Assembly: GCA_963737405.1 (NCBI GenBank)
Contig: CAVTSL010000013.1
Span: forward strand, 62,001 to 126,000
Source of the DNA: JACCTU01 sp963737405
Lineage (GTDB): Bacteria > Actinomycetota > Thermoleophilia > Gaiellales > Gaiellaceae
DNA length: 64,000 nt
Direction: 5' to 3'
This document shows, piece by piece, positions 18,575 to 28,088 of the stretch. Under the pieces are notes generated by a model. That model had not been told where the DNA came from. It searched no databases and saw only the letters and a program-made list of their open reading frames with translations. Both the position numbers and the translations under genes were made by a program. Position 1 is the stretch's first letter. Each line of letters opens with the position of its first letter.

Positions 18575-19869
18575 TCCGACCGGCCGAGCTGATCGAGCGG
18601 AAGCGCGACGGCGGTGAGTTGACCGCCGACGAGATGCGCGAGCTCGTGCTGGGGTACGGCTCCGGCGAGGTTCCGGACTACCAGATGGCCGCGTTCTGCA
18701 TGGCCGTCTTCTTCCGCGGGCTGACGCCGGCCGAGACGTTCGCGATGACCGACGCGATGGTGCAGAGCGGCGACACGCTCGACATGCACGGCGCGCTCGG
18801 CCGGACCGTCGTCGACAAGCACTCGACCGGGGGCGTCGGCGACAAGACCTCGATCGCGGTCGCCCCGCTCGTCGCGGCCTGCGGCGTGCCGTTCGGGAAG
18901 ATGAGCGGCCGCGGGCTCGGTCACACGGGCGGGACGCTCGACAAGCTCGAGTCGATCCCGGGGTTCCGGGTCGAGCTCTCGGAGGACGAGTTCGTGGCGC
19001 AGGTGCGCGACGTGGGGATCGCGATCATCGGGCAGACGGGAGACCTCGTGCCCGCCGACAAGGGTCTCTACGCGCTCCGCGACGTGACCGCGACCGTCGA
19101 CAACATCCAGCTGATCGCGGCGAGCATCATGTCGAAGAAGATCGCCGCCGGCGCCGACGCGATCGTGCTCGACGTGAAGGTCGGCGACGGCGCCTTCATG
19201 AAGACGCTCGAGGACGCGCGCACCCTCGCCGCGACCATGCTCGAGCTCGGCGAGCGCGGCGGCCGCCGCGTCGCGTGCCTGCTCACGGACATGGACCAGC
19301 CGCTCGGGCGCGCGGTCGGGAACGCGCTCGAGCTGCTCGAGGCGCGCGCGACGCTCCGCGGCGACGGTCCGCCGGACTTCACCGAGCTCGTGCTCACGGC
19401 GACGGCGCAGCTGCTCGCGTTCTCCGACCTCGGCGTCGACGTGGCAGAGGGCCGGAGCCGCGCCGAGGCAGCGATCCAGGACGGGTCGGCGCTCGAGACG
19501 TACGACCGGTGGGTCCGTGCGCAGGGCGGCGACCCGAGCGAGGACGCGCTCCCGCGGGCACCCGTCGTCAGGACGCTCGAGGCGCCCCAGGCGGGATACG
19601 TCAGCGCGCTGCGCGCGCTCCCCGTCGGGATCGCCGCGCTCGAGCTCGGCGCCGGCCGCGCCCGGAAGGACGACGCGATCGACCACGCGGTCGGTGTCGT
19701 CTGCCTGCGCAAGCGCGGCGACAGGATCGAGCGCGGCGAGCCGCTCGCGGAGATCCACGCACGCACCGACGAGGCGGCGGACGCCGCGGCCGACCGCGTG
19801 CTCGCGGCCTACGAGCTCGGCGAGAGCCCGCCCGAGGAGCGCCCGATCGTGCTCGACCTCGTGGTCTGA
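18571..19869 (+). CDS. Pyrimidine-nucleoside/thymidine phosphorylase
   Basis: 432 aa. Phosphorolysis of thymidine/uridine yields pentose 1-phosphate for DeoB. Signature residues: DYQMAAFCMAVFFRGL, phosphate-binding DKHSTGGVGDKTS, GLGHTGGTLDKLESIPG, and SKKIAAGADAIVLDVK. The C-terminal alpha/beta domain (AGYVSALRALPVG...) is present. GTG at 18571 overlaps the deoB stop. Confidence 0.93.
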   Translation: MIRPAELIERKRDGGELTADEMRELVLGYGSGEVPDYQMAAFCMAVFFRGLTPAETFAMTDAMVQSGDTLDMHGALGRTVVDKHSTGGVGDKTSIAVAPLVAACGVPFGKMSGRGLGHTGGTLDKLESIPGFRVELSEDEFVAQVRDVGIAIIGQTGDLVPADKGLYALRDVTATVDNIQLIAASIMSKKIAAGADAIVLDVKVGDGAFMKTLEDARTLAATMLELGERGGRRVACLLTDMDQPLGRAVGNALELLEARATLRGDGPPDFTELVLTATAQLLAFSDLGVDVAEGRSRAEAAIQDGSALETYDRWVRAQGGDPSEDALPRAPVVRTLEAPQAGYVSALRALPVGIAALELGAGRARKDDAIDHAVGVVCLRKRGDRIERGEPLAEIHARTDEAADAAADRVLAAYELGESPPEERPIVLDLVV

Positions 19870-19892
19870 TCGGCCCCGGCTAGCCTGGCCAC

Positions 19893-20736
19893 GTGCCCGA
19901 GCTGCCCGAGGTCGAGACCGTTCGGACGAGCCTCGAGCCCGTGCTCGTCGGGCGGACGTTCGAGCAGGTCGCGATCGACGACCCACGGCTGACCCGGCCG
20001 TTCGACCCGCAGGTGGTCGCGCGAGAGCTCGAAGGCGAGCGCGTCGCCTCGGTCGAGCGTCGCGGCAAGTATCTGGTTGTTCGGTTCGAGAGCGGGCGTG
20101 TGCTCCTGGTTCACCTCCGGATGACGGGGAGCTTCCGGCACGTGCCTGCGGGAGCCCCGGCAGACGGCCCGCACACGCGTGCTGTTGTCAGGCTAGACGA
20201 CGGATCGGACGTCGCGTACCGCGACGTCCGGCGCTTCGGCACGTGGCTCCTCGTCGAACCGTCCGAGCTGGACAGCTACCTCGCCGCGCGGCTCGGCGCA
20301 GGAGCCGCTCGCGCGCGGCTTCGGCCCGGCAACGCTCGCCGCCCGGCTCGCGAACCGCCGCGCCCCGCTGAAGGCGGCGCTCCTCGACCAGCGGACGCTC
20401 GCAGGCCTCGGCAACATCTACGTCGACGAGGCGCTCTGGCGCGCGCGGCTCCACCCGCTGCGACCGGCGAACAGCCTCGACCGCGACGAGCTCCGCGCGC
20501 TCCACCGCGGCATCCGCTCGGCCCTCGAGATGGGAATCGCGCGCCAGGGCGCGACCCTCCGCGACTACGCACAGCCCGACGGGAGGAGCGGGTCGATGCA
20601 GCACGAGTTCAAGGTCTACGGCCGCGAGGGCGAGCCCTGCGACCGCTGCGGCACGCCGATCGAGAAGACGCGGGCCGGCGGTCGCGGCACGTGGTACTGC
20701 CCCGCCTGCCAGCAGCGGCGCGAGCAGCCGACCTAG
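19893..20736 (+). CDS. mutM: Formamidopyrimidine-DNA glycosylase MutM (one frame break)
   Basis: Removes 8-oxoguanine. Starts GTG-Pro-Glu-Leu-Pro-Glu, so the mature N-terminal Pro and Glu form the active site. Lys in RRGKYLVVRF is the conserved helper. After DVRRFGTWLLVEPSELDSYL the frame shifts near 20298; dropping one base gives LGQEPLARGFG, then QRTLAGLGNIYVDEALW and the zinc finger CDRCGTPIEKTRAGGRGTWY...C. About 280 aa after correction. A TAGCCT box (19881-19886) ends 6 nt before the start. Confidence 0.88.
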
Positions 20737-20993
20737 GCCGCGCGCTCGAGCAGCCTGTTCAGCCGCCCGTCGCGATCGAGGCGCCAGAGCTCGGTGTACC
20801 CGCCGATCGGCTCGCCGTCGACGAGGATCTGCGGCACCGTCCAACCACCCGTCCGGTCCAGGAGCTTCTGGCGGAACCCGACCTCGTCGTCGAGGGCGAT
20901 CTCCTCGTAGCCGAGCCCGCGAGAGTCGAGCAGCGCCTTCGCGCGCACGCAGAACCCGCACCAGCGCGTCGTGTAGATCTGGATCCTCTGCAT
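20733..20993 (-). CDS. Glutaredoxin-like thiol-disulfide protein
   Basis: 86 aa thioredoxin fold with active site WCGFC (about 11-15), cis-Pro motif TVPQILVDGEPIGGY, and no signal peptide. Mycoredoxin and NrdH share this layout; the CGFC motif does not settle which. It converges on mutM (stops overlap) and diverges from recO. Confidence 0.85.
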   Translation of the reverse strand: MQRIQIYTTRWCGFCVRAKALLDSRGLGYEEIALDDEVGFRQKLLDRTGGWTVPQILVDGEPIGGYTELWRLDRDGRLNRLLERAA

Positions 20994-21051
20994 CGGGGGT
21001 GCAACGGAGAAGTGCCCCGAAAGGTTCCGGCCTCGCTTCTAGACTGGGTTC

Positions 21052-21798
21052 GTGGCAGGAAGGACGTACCGGACAGAGGCCGTCGTGCTCCGCTCGATCC
21101 GGCTCGGCGAGGCCGATCGCGTGCTGCACCTCTACACCCTCGAGCGGGGTCGGATCGGCGCGGTCGCGAAGGGGATCCGCCGGACGAAGTCGCGCTTCGG
21201 CGCCCGGCTCGAGCCGCTGTCGCACGCCGAGCTGATGCTGCACCAGGGCGCGGGTGAGCTCCAGACGGTGACGGGCGTCGAGCTGATCCGGCCGCACCAC
21301 GCGACCCGCGAGGACGGCTACCGGCTGTCCGTCGGCCTCGTCGGCGCCGAGGCGATGCTGCGCCTCTTCGGCGAGCCGGAGGCGAACCCGCGGGCCTTCG
21401 AGGCCGTGACGAAGTTCCTCGACCTGCTCGACGAGCTGCCGACGCGCGCACCGGCGCGCCCGGCGCTCGACCCGCTCGCGCTCTCGTTCCAGCTCAAGCT
21501 GCTCTGGCTCTCGGGCTACCTGCCGCACCTGACGAGCTGCGCGAACTGCGGGGGTGTCGAGGAGCTCGTCGGCTACTCACCGCGCGCAGGCGGCGCGGTC
21601 TGCCGAACGTGCGGCGAGGGCTCGATCGCGCTCTCGCCGGCCGGGCGGGCGGGGATCGAGCGGCTGCTGAGCACGCCGCTCGCGGACGCCGGCGACGCGG
21701 GCCTGACCGAGCGGGCGACGCGCGAGGCGCTCGCCGTGATCACGGCGTCGTACGAGTTCCACGGCGGCTTCCGGCTGCGGACCCTTCGCAGCGCGTAG
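21052..21798 (+). CDS. recO: DNA repair protein RecO
   Basis: 248 aa mediator loading RecA on SSB-coated DNA. N-terminal OB fold (RTEAVVLRSIRLGEADRVLH), helical middle, and a zinc site CANCGG...CRTCGEG. GTG start with a TAGACT box (21040-21045) ending 6 nt before it and no Shine-Dalgarno. Confidence 0.93.
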   Translation: MAGRTYRTEAVVLRSIRLGEADRVLHLYTLERGRIGAVAKGIRRTKSRFGARLEPLSHAELMLHQGAGELQTVTGVELIRPHHATREDGYRLSVGLVGAEAMLRLFGEPEANPRAFEAVTKFLDLLDELPTRAPARPALDPLALSFQLKLLWLSGYLPHLTSCANCGGVEELVGYSPRAGGAVCRTCGEGSIALSPAGRAGIERLLSTPLADAGDAGLTERATREALAVITASYEFHGGFRLRTLRSA

Positions 21799-21804
21799 GC
21801 CCGA

Positions 21805-22359
21805 CTAGGCCCAGGGAAGGCGGTCCCAGTAGGAGGGCCGCTCTCGCCGTGACGGCTCGAACCCGACGTACGCCTGGTCCGGGTCGGGCGTCTCCTCCTT
21901 CGCGCTCGCGCCGTAGCGCGCCGCGAGCTCCGACACCGGGTAGAGCACCTTCCACGGCTCCGACCGCCCGCCGGCCATCAGGATCACGCACGGCCCGTCG
22001 CCGGCGCCGACGAAGATGTGCTCCGTGCCGGCGGGAGAGTGGAAGAAGTCCCACGGCAGGAGGATGCGCTCCTCACCCTCGACGAGCAGCCGGCACTCAC
22101 CGGACAGCACGAGAAACGCCTCCTGCTGATTCTCCTGGTGGTACAGGCCGTTCGGCTCGCCCGGCTCGAGGACGTGGAGCCTGATGCCGAACTGCGGGAA
22201 CTCGACCATCGGGCTCTCGAAGCTGCACTCCGCCCCGGACGGCCGCTTCTCGCCGTTCTCGGACGTCAACCACGTGGCGTCCCGCACGTTGAGGACGAAC
22301 CATCCGTCGCTCGTCGGTGAGAGGCCTGAGCCGGAGTCCTCGAGCTTCGCCTCGGGCAC
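21805..22359 (-). CDS. Cupin-domain protein
   Basis: 184 aa with one cupin barrel: motif 1 LYHQENQQEAFLVLSGE, motif 2 WDFFHSPAGTEHIFVGAG. His and Glu metal ligands are visible. The N-terminal 50 residues (NVRDATWLTSENGEKRPSG) are typical of small-molecule-binding cupins. Last gene of a leftward unit after glyQS and the esterase; no pathway can be read. Confidence 0.8.
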   Translation of the reverse strand: MPEAKLEDSGSGLSPTSDGWFVLNVRDATWLTSENGEKRPSGAECSFESPMVEFPQFGIRLHVLEPGEPNGLYHQENQQEAFLVLSGECRLLVEGEERILLPWDFFHSPAGTEHIFVGAGDGPCVILMAGGRSEPWKVLYPVSELAARYGASAKEETPDPDQAYVGFEPSRRERPSYWDRLPWA

Positions 22360-22375
22360 GCCGCGAGTCTACAAA

Positions 22376-23401
22376 TCAGGCCAATCGCTCGGCGAGGTAC
22401 CGCAGCGCGATCGGGTAGCGCCACACGATCCCGCCGTGCCTGCCCTCGAAGAGCTCGAAGAAGACGTCGTCCACGCCGGCTCGCTCGAGCTCGCGGCGAA
22501 ACGCCTCGGCGCCGAGGTCGAGGAAGTACTCGTCGCTCTTGCCCGCGTCGATGTAGATCGCGCGCATGCCGCGCAGCGCGTCCGCGTGTGCCTCGACCAT
22601 CCGCACGGGGTCCCAGCGAAGCCACCGCTCCCAGACCTCGGGGATCAGCTTGCCCGTGTCGTCGAGCGGGAGGCGCACCGTGCCGTCGTCGTCCGCCGAG
22701 TACGCAGCCGCCATGCCCCACGTGTTGACGAGCACGAAGTCGCCGGACTTCGTGACGAGCGGCCGCGCGAGGAAGTCGTTCCAGAACTTCTCGTAGTCGC
22801 CGTCGTACTTGTCGCGAAGGAGCCGTGCCGTCTCGGGGAAGTCCTTCGCGTAGCACGCCTCGAAGAGCGCGTCGCCCGCGTGCGTCGCGAACCCGCCGAA
22901 GAGATCGGGCCGGAGCATCGGCGTCACCATCGCGCCGTAGCCGCCCGACGACTTGCCCTGGATCCCGCGATGGGCCGCCTCGGCCATCGTGCGGTAGCGC
23001 TCGTCGACGAACGGCACGAGCTCGTCGCAGAGATAGGTGTGGTAGTTCCCGATCGCGGGGGAGTCGAGGAACTGCGACCCGCCGAGCTTCGTCCAGGCGT
23101 CGACCCACACGACGATCGCCGGCGGGACGTCGCCGGACGCGAAGACGTCGTCGGCGAGCTCGGGGAACGTCTTCGCGCCGAACGCGGAGCGGTTCCTCCA
23201 CATGTCGAGCTGGCCGGTGTAGCCCTGGATGACGTAGATCGACGGGTAGCGCCGGTCGGGCTCGTCGTCGTAGCCGGGCGGGACGTAGACCCAGAGCGGC
23301 CGCTCGTGCGGGTCGCCGAGCGGGTTGCCGCGAAGCGCCTCGCTCGTGACGACGTGCTCGTCGAAGCGGCCGGCCTGCGTGTAGCTCCAGGGCGCGGTCA
23401 C
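22376..23401 (-). CDS. Esterase of the enterochelin esterase/esterase D type
   Basis: 341 aa alpha/beta hydrolase (putative esterase family). Strand and oxyanion region RRYPSIYVIQGYTGQ, nucleophile elbow GIQGKSSGGYGAM with Ser in GKSSGG, and the late His in EGRHGGIVWRYPI. GTG start overlaps the glyQS stop by 4 bp. No signal peptide. Substrate not known. Confidence 0.82.
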   Translation of the reverse strand: MTAPWSYTQAGRFDEHVVTSEALRGNPLGDPHERPLWVYVPPGYDDEPDRRYPSIYVIQGYTGQLDMWRNRSAFGAKTFPELADDVFASGDVPPAIVVWVDAWTKLGGSQFLDSPAIGNYHTYLCDELVPFVDERYRTMAEAAHRGIQGKSSGGYGAMVTPMLRPDLFGGFATHAGDALFEACYAKDFPETARLLRDKYDGDYEKFWNDFLARPLVTKSGDFVLVNTWGMAAAYSADDDGTVRLPLDDTGKLIPEVWERWLRWDPVRMVEAHADALRGMRAIYIDAGKSDEYFLDLGAEAFRRELERAGVDDVFFELFEGRHGGIVWRYPIALRYLAERLA

Positions 23402-24756
23402 GACTTCGGCGTCTTCCAGGCCTGTCGCAGCGCGTCGGCGACCCAGGCGCGGACGCCGGAGATCGGCAGCCGCTCCTGCGCGAGCGAGTCGCGGTCGCGG
23501 ACCGTCACGGTCTCGTCCTCGAGCGTCTGGTCGTCGATCGTGAACGCCCACGGCGTCCCGATCTCGTCCTGGCGTCGGTAGCGCCGGCCGATCGCGCCGC
23601 TGTCGTCGTACTCGGCCTGCACCTCGACGCGCAGGTCGTCGAAGAGCGCGCGTGCCTTCGACACCATCTCCTCGCGCTTGCCGATGAGCGGGAGCACCGC
23701 GGCCTTGACCGGGGCGAGCGCGGGGTGGAGGCGGAGCACGGTCCGCTCGCCGTCGCCGACGAGCTCCTCGTCGTACGCGTCGATCATGAAGGTGAGCATC
23801 GCGCGGTTGAGCCCGAGTGCCGGCTCGACCACGTGCGGCACGAACCGCTCGCCCGTGCCGGGGTCGACCCACTCGAGCTTCGTGCCCGAGTGCTCGGTGT
23901 GCTGCCGCAGGTCGAAGTCGCCGCGGTTCGCGACACCCTCGAGCTCCGACCAGCCGATCGGAAACAGGTACTCGATGTCGCTCGTCGCGCTCGAGTAGTG
24001 CGAGAGCTCCTCGGCGTCGTGCGGGCGGATCCGGAGGTGGCTCTCACGAACGCCGTAGCGCCGGTGCCAGTCGTAGCGCTCCTGCACCCAGTAGCGGTAC
24101 CACTCGTCCGCCGAGTCGGGCGGGACGAAGAACTCCATCTCCATCTGCTCGAACTCGAGCGTGCGGAAGATGAAGTTGCCGGGCGTGATCTCGTTGCGGA
24201 ACGACTTGCCGACCTGCGCGATGCCGAACGGCGGCTTGCGTCGCGCGAGCTGCGCGACGTTCTTGAAGTTGACGAAGATCCCCTGCGCCGTCTCCGGGCG
24301 CAGGAAGACGTCCGTGCCCGTCTCCTCGACCGCGCCGACGCGCGTCTTGAACATCAGGTTGAACTGGCGCGCCTCGGTGAGGTCGCAGTCGGGAGTCTCG
24401 CCCGGGCGCTTGCTCGGCTTCTTGCCGCACTGCGCCTCGTCGAGGTGGTCGGCGCGGAACCGCAGCTTGCAGGTCCGGCAGTCGACGAGCGGGTCGGTGA
24501 AGCCCTGCACGTGGCCGGACGCCTCCCACACGCGCGGGTGAAGGATGATCGACGAGTCGAGCGCGACGATGTCCTCGCGCTCGCGGATCATCGACTCGAG
24601 CCAGCGCGCGCGGACGTTCTCCTTCAGAAGGACGCCGTAGTGCCCGTAGTCGTACGCGGAGCCGAGGCCGCCGTAGATCTCCGACGACGGAAACACGAAG
24701 CCGCGGCGCCGCGCGAGCGACACGATCTTCTCCATCGTCACCACGTCGGTTGCCAC
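23398..24756 (-). CDS. glyQS: Glycine--tRNA ligase
   Basis: 452 aa, the single-chain alpha2-type class II synthetase. RRRGFVFPSSEIYGG, the zinc-binding Cys pair DCRTCKLRFRADH, motif 2 VGKSFRNEITPGNFIFRTLEFEQMEME (split) and motif 3 GLNRAMLTFMIDAY, followed by the anticodon-binding domain. First gene of the leftward glyQS-esterase-cupin unit. Confidence 0.95.
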   Translation of the reverse strand: MATDVVTMEKIVSLARRRGFVFPSSEIYGGLGSAYDYGHYGVLLKENVRARWLESMIREREDIVALDSSIILHPRVWEASGHVQGFTDPLVDCRTCKLRFRADHLDEAQCGKKPSKRPGETPDCDLTEARQFNLMFKTRVGAVEETGTDVFLRPETAQGIFVNFKNVAQLARRKPPFGIAQVGKSFRNEITPGNFIFRTLEFEQMEMEFFVPPDSADEWYRYWVQERYDWHRRYGVRESHLRIRPHDAEELSHYSSATSDIEYLFPIGWSELEGVANRGDFDLRQHTEHSGTKLEWVDPGTGERFVPHVVEPALGLNRAMLTFMIDAYDEELVGDGERTVLRLHPALAPVKAAVLPLIGKREEMVSKARALFDDLRVEVQAEYDDSGAIGRRYRRQDEIGTPWAFTIDDQTLEDETVTVRDRDSLAQERLPISGVRAWVADALRQAWKTPKS

Positions 24757-24776
24757 GAGCAGGAGAGCTTAAATGG

Positions 24777-24809
24777 ATCGGGGGCGACTCCGTAGGAGCC
24801 GCCCCCGAT
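24777..24809 (-). terminator. Intrinsic-type hairpin between histidine kinase and glyQS
   Basis: A strong G+C stem (ATCGGGGGCG...CGCCCCCGAT with inner CTCC/GGAG, loop GTA). On the minus strand it follows the kinase stop and is followed by CCATTTAA, a weak T run. It probably separates the two-component operon from glyQS. Confidence 0.65.
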
Positions 24810-24881
24810 TCTTGCGACGAGGAGGAGTGGTGAGACTCCACAGAGTCAAGCGCGCGAACCTGAGAACTGCGTGAGGACGGA

Positions 24882-26200
24882 TTACGAGGCCGGTGAGAGC
24901 TTGACGAGGAAGCGGGCGCCGCCGTCCGAGGCGTTTTCCGCGCTCACCGAGCCGCCGTGCTCCTCCACGACCTGCCGCACGATCGCGAGGCCGAGCCCCG
25001 AGCCGGGCACGCCGCGCGCCGACGGCGCGCGGTAGAAGCGGTCGAAGACGCGTGGGAGGTCGTCCGCGTCGATCCCGGGCCCGTGGTCGCGGACGCGGAG
25101 CTCGCCGCCGCGCAGGTCGACCTCGACCGTCCCGTCGCGGCGGGCTCCACTTCGCGGCGTTGTCGAGCAGGTTCGCGACCGCGCGCTCGAGGCGGCTCGA
25201 CACGCCGTTCACCGTCGTCGGCTCGAGGCGCGCGTCGAAGCGAACGCCGTTCGCGCTCTTGCGCGTCCGCTCGAGCGCCGTCTCGACCACCTCGTCGAAC
25301 TGCAGCGGCTCCGGGGTCACGTGCTCGGTGCGCGAGAGGTCGAGCAGGTCGGCGAGGAGCTCGCTCAGCTCCTCCGCCTGCAAGCGGATCTCGGCGATCA
25401 TCCGGGTCCGTTCCGCCTCGGGCAGGTCGTGCGCGCGCTGGAGGACCTCGACGTTCGTGCGGAGGCTCGTGAGCGGCGTGCGCAGCTCGTGCGACGCGTC
25501 GGCGACGAGCTGCGTCTGCGCGCGGAGCGACTCGTCGAGCGTCCCGAGCATCGAGTTGAAGCTGGCGGCGAGGCGGCCGAGCTCGTCGCGTCCGGGCGCG
25601 TTGATCCGCTCGCTCAGGTCGCGGGTCTTGGTGACGCGCTCCGCCGTCTCGGTGAGGCGCCGGACCGGCGCGACCGCCGTGCGCGCGATGAGGACGCCGA
25701 GGAACGCCGCGAGCGCGATCCCGCCGAGCGAGATCGCTATCAGGTATCCGGCGAGCCGGTCGAGCGTCTGGTCGACCTCGTCGAGCGGGCGCGCGATCTG
25801 CACGGCGATTCCCGGCGCGTACTGCGTCGTGAGGATCCGCACGTGCGTCCCGCGGACGGTCGCGTCCTCGAAGAACGGGCCGCGCGTGCCGTCCGCGACG
25901 CGGCGTGCGCCGCGCGACGGGAGCGGGATCTTCGCGTCCGGCCGGCGGATGACGCTTCCGCCCGCGGTCACGAGCTGCGCGTAGCCGCCCGCGCCGCCGA
26001 GGAGCGGCGCGGTGAACTCGAACTCCGTCAGGGGCTGGCCCTCGGGAACCTGCACCGCGCGCGCCCGTGCGCGGAGCGCGTCGTCGATCGAGCCGAGCAG
26101 CTGCGAGCGGACGAGGGTGTACGACACGAGCGAAGCGACCGCGATCGCCGCGGCGACCGCGGCGGCCGACGCGAGTCCGAGACGTGTGCGGAAAGGTCAC
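24882..26200 (-). CDS. Sensor histidine kinase, MprB-like (two frame breaks)
   Basis: Membrane sensor for the response regulator encoded upstream (stop/start GTGA overlap). The start at 26200 reads MTFP, then removing the base at 26188 gives TRLGLASAAAVAAAIAV (first membrane helix). Then come a periplasmic domain (about 45-155), a second helix (YLIAISLGGIALAAFLGVLI), HAMP, the H-box DASHELRTPLTSLRTNVEVL, and the N-box NLLDNAAKWSP. A second break at about 25137 leads to DHGPGIDADDLPRVFDRFYR and GVPGSGLGLAIV. About 438 aa after correction. Confidence 0.87.
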
Positions 26201-26868
26201 GGCTCGCGCAGAACGTAACCGACGCCGCGCACGGTGTGGATCAGGCGCGGCTCGCTCTCCGCCTCGAGCTTCCGGCGGAGGTAGCTCACGTAGACCTCGA
26301 GCGCGTTCGAGCGCGGCCCGAAGTCGTAGTCCCAGACACGGTCGAAGATCACGGAGCGCGTCAGGACCTGGCGCGGGTTGCGGAGAAACAGCTCGAGGAG
26401 GAGGAACTCCGTGCGCGTCAGGTCGATCCGGCGCTCGCCGCGGCGCACCTCGCGCGTGCCGGTGTCCATCGAGACGTCCGAGAAGCGGAGCGTTCCCTCG
26501 TCGTTGGCGCCGACGCGCCTGAGCAGCGCGCGCAGCCGCGCGTGCAGCTCTTCGAGCGCGAACGGCTTGACGAGGTAGTCGTCAGCTCCCGCGTCGAGCC
26601 CGGCGACGCGATCGCCGACCGCATCGCGCGCCGTGAGCATCAGCACCGGTGTCTCGTCGTGGGCGGCGCGGAGCCGCCGGCACACCTCGAGCCCGTCCAC
26701 GTTCGGCATCAGCACGTCGAGCACGACAGCGTCGGTCGAGTGCTGCGCGAGACGCTGCAGCGCCTCGGCGCCGTCCGAGGCCAGCTCGACGTCGTAGCCC
26801 TCGAGCCTGAGCGCACGCTCGAGCGCCGTGCGGACGGCGGGCTCGTCGTCGACCACGAGGACGCGCAT
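26197..26868 (-). CDS. OmpR-family response regulator, MprA-like
   Basis: 223 aa. Receiver domain with the acidic pair DDE (8-10), phospho-acceptor in VVLDVLMPNVDG, Thr in LTARDAVGD and Lys in YLVKPF. The C-terminal winged helix (RTEFLLLELFLRNP...VYVSYLRRKLE) binds DNA. Divergent from htrA as in mycobacterial mprAB-pepD, where the regulator responds to envelope stress; that role is inferred. Confidence 0.93.
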   Translation of the reverse strand: MRVLVVDDEPAVRTALERALRLEGYDVELASDGAEALQRLAQHSTDAVVLDVLMPNVDGLEVCRRLRAAHDETPVLMLTARDAVGDRVAGLDAGADDYLVKPFALEELHARLRALLRRVGANDEGTLRFSDVSMDTGTREVRRGERRIDLTRTEFLLLELFLRNPRQVLTRSVIFDRVWDYDFGPRSNALEVYVSYLRRKLEAESEPRLIHTVRGVGYVLREP

Positions 26869-26901
26869 GCACGAAGTGTTCCTATGGAACCTGAGCGTGC
26901 G

Positions 26902-26950
26902 CTGAGAGGGGCTTAACGCGATCGCAACGACGCTCTCAGGGGCATCTCAG
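26902..26950. promoter_or_regulatory. Candidate response-regulator binding sites
   Basis: CTGAGAG (26902-26908) faces CTCTCAG (26933-26939), and a second CTCAG (26946-26950) follows the first (26935-26939) with an 11-bp period. OmpR-type regulators bind such direct repeats one helical turn apart. The site lies between the divergent regulator and htrA. A strong ribosome site AGGAGG (26985-26990) precedes the htrA ATG. Confidence 0.55.
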
Positions 26951-26994
26951 CACACAGCGGTTCGATGGAGGCCGACACTGAACCAGGAGGATCG

Positions 26995-28066
26995 ATGTTC
27001 CGAAAATTCCTCGTCTTCTTCCTCACGCTCACGGCGGCCGCCGCAATCGGCGCCGGGGTGGGCATCGGGGTCTGGGAGGCGACAGACGCAGATCAGGCCG
27101 CCGCTCCCGCGGCGCAGGCCTCGCCGACGGCGCCGGTCGCGTCGACGACCGGCAGGTCGGTCAACTCGATCTACGAGAGCGTGAAGAACGGCGTCGTGCA
27201 GGTGAGCACGCGCACGGCCGCGCAGCAGACGCCCTTCGGCCAGCAGGGCGGCGGCGGCGCGACCGGCAGCGGCTTCGTGATCGACACCGAGGGCCACATC
27301 ATCACGAACCAGCACGTCGTCGACGGCGCGCAGAGCGTCACCGTCACGTTCGCGAACGGCGACGAGCGTCGCGCGCGACGGTCGTCGGCTGCTGATGCGT
27401 CGGCCGACGTCGCGGTGCTCAAGCTGAACGACGTCCCGAGCGACCTGCACCCGCTCCACGCTCGGCTCGTCCGAGGCGATGAAGATCGGCGATCCGGTCG
27501 TCGCGATCGGCAGCCCGTTCGGGCTCCAGGGAACCGTCACCACGGGCATCGTCAGCGCACTCAACCGCGAGCTGACCGCGCCGGACGGCTTCACGATCGA
27601 CGGCGCGATCCAGACCGACGCCGCGATCAACCCCGGCAACAGCGGCGGCCCGCTCCTCGACGGCAACGGCCGCGTGATCGGGATCAACTCGCAGATCGCG
27701 ACGCAGTCCGGCGGCAACGAGGGCATCGGCTACGCGGTGCCGATCGAGTCCGCCCGGAAGGTCGCGGACGCGCTCATCGCCGGCAAGACGGTCGAGCGCC
27801 CGTTCCTCGGCGTCAGCCTCGCCGACGCCGACAACGGCGCGCGCATCGCGCAGGTCACGGCCGGCACCGCCGCCGCGAAGGCCGGGCTCAAGGCCGGCGA
27901 CGTCGTCACGAAGGTCGGGCGACACCGAGGTGCACTCGGGCGACGACCTCCGCCGCGCAGTCGCGGACCAGCAGCCGGGCGACAAGCTCGAGCTCACCGT
28001 CAGCGCAACGGCGCGACGAAGACGGTCACCGTCACGCTCGGCACGCGTCCCTCGCAGAGCAACTAG
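26995..28066 (+). CDS. HtrA/DegP-type membrane serine protease (frame broken)
   Basis: One N-terminal membrane helix (FLVFFLTLTAAAAIGAGVGI), trypsin-like domain with His in HIITNQHVVDGA, Asp in ASADVAVLK and Ser in NPGNSGGPLL, then one PDZ domain (RPFLGVSLADADNGARI...). Frame breaks sit near 27457 and 27920 (extra base) and 28003 (missing base). A compensating pair at 27372-27391 replaces the expected ATVVGADAS by RRSSAADAS. After correction 356 aa. It is the probable target of the adjacent two-component system; in mycobacteria the homologue is PepD. Confidence 0.85.
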
Positions 28067-28088
28067 GCCGCTCCGTCACAATGGCCGC

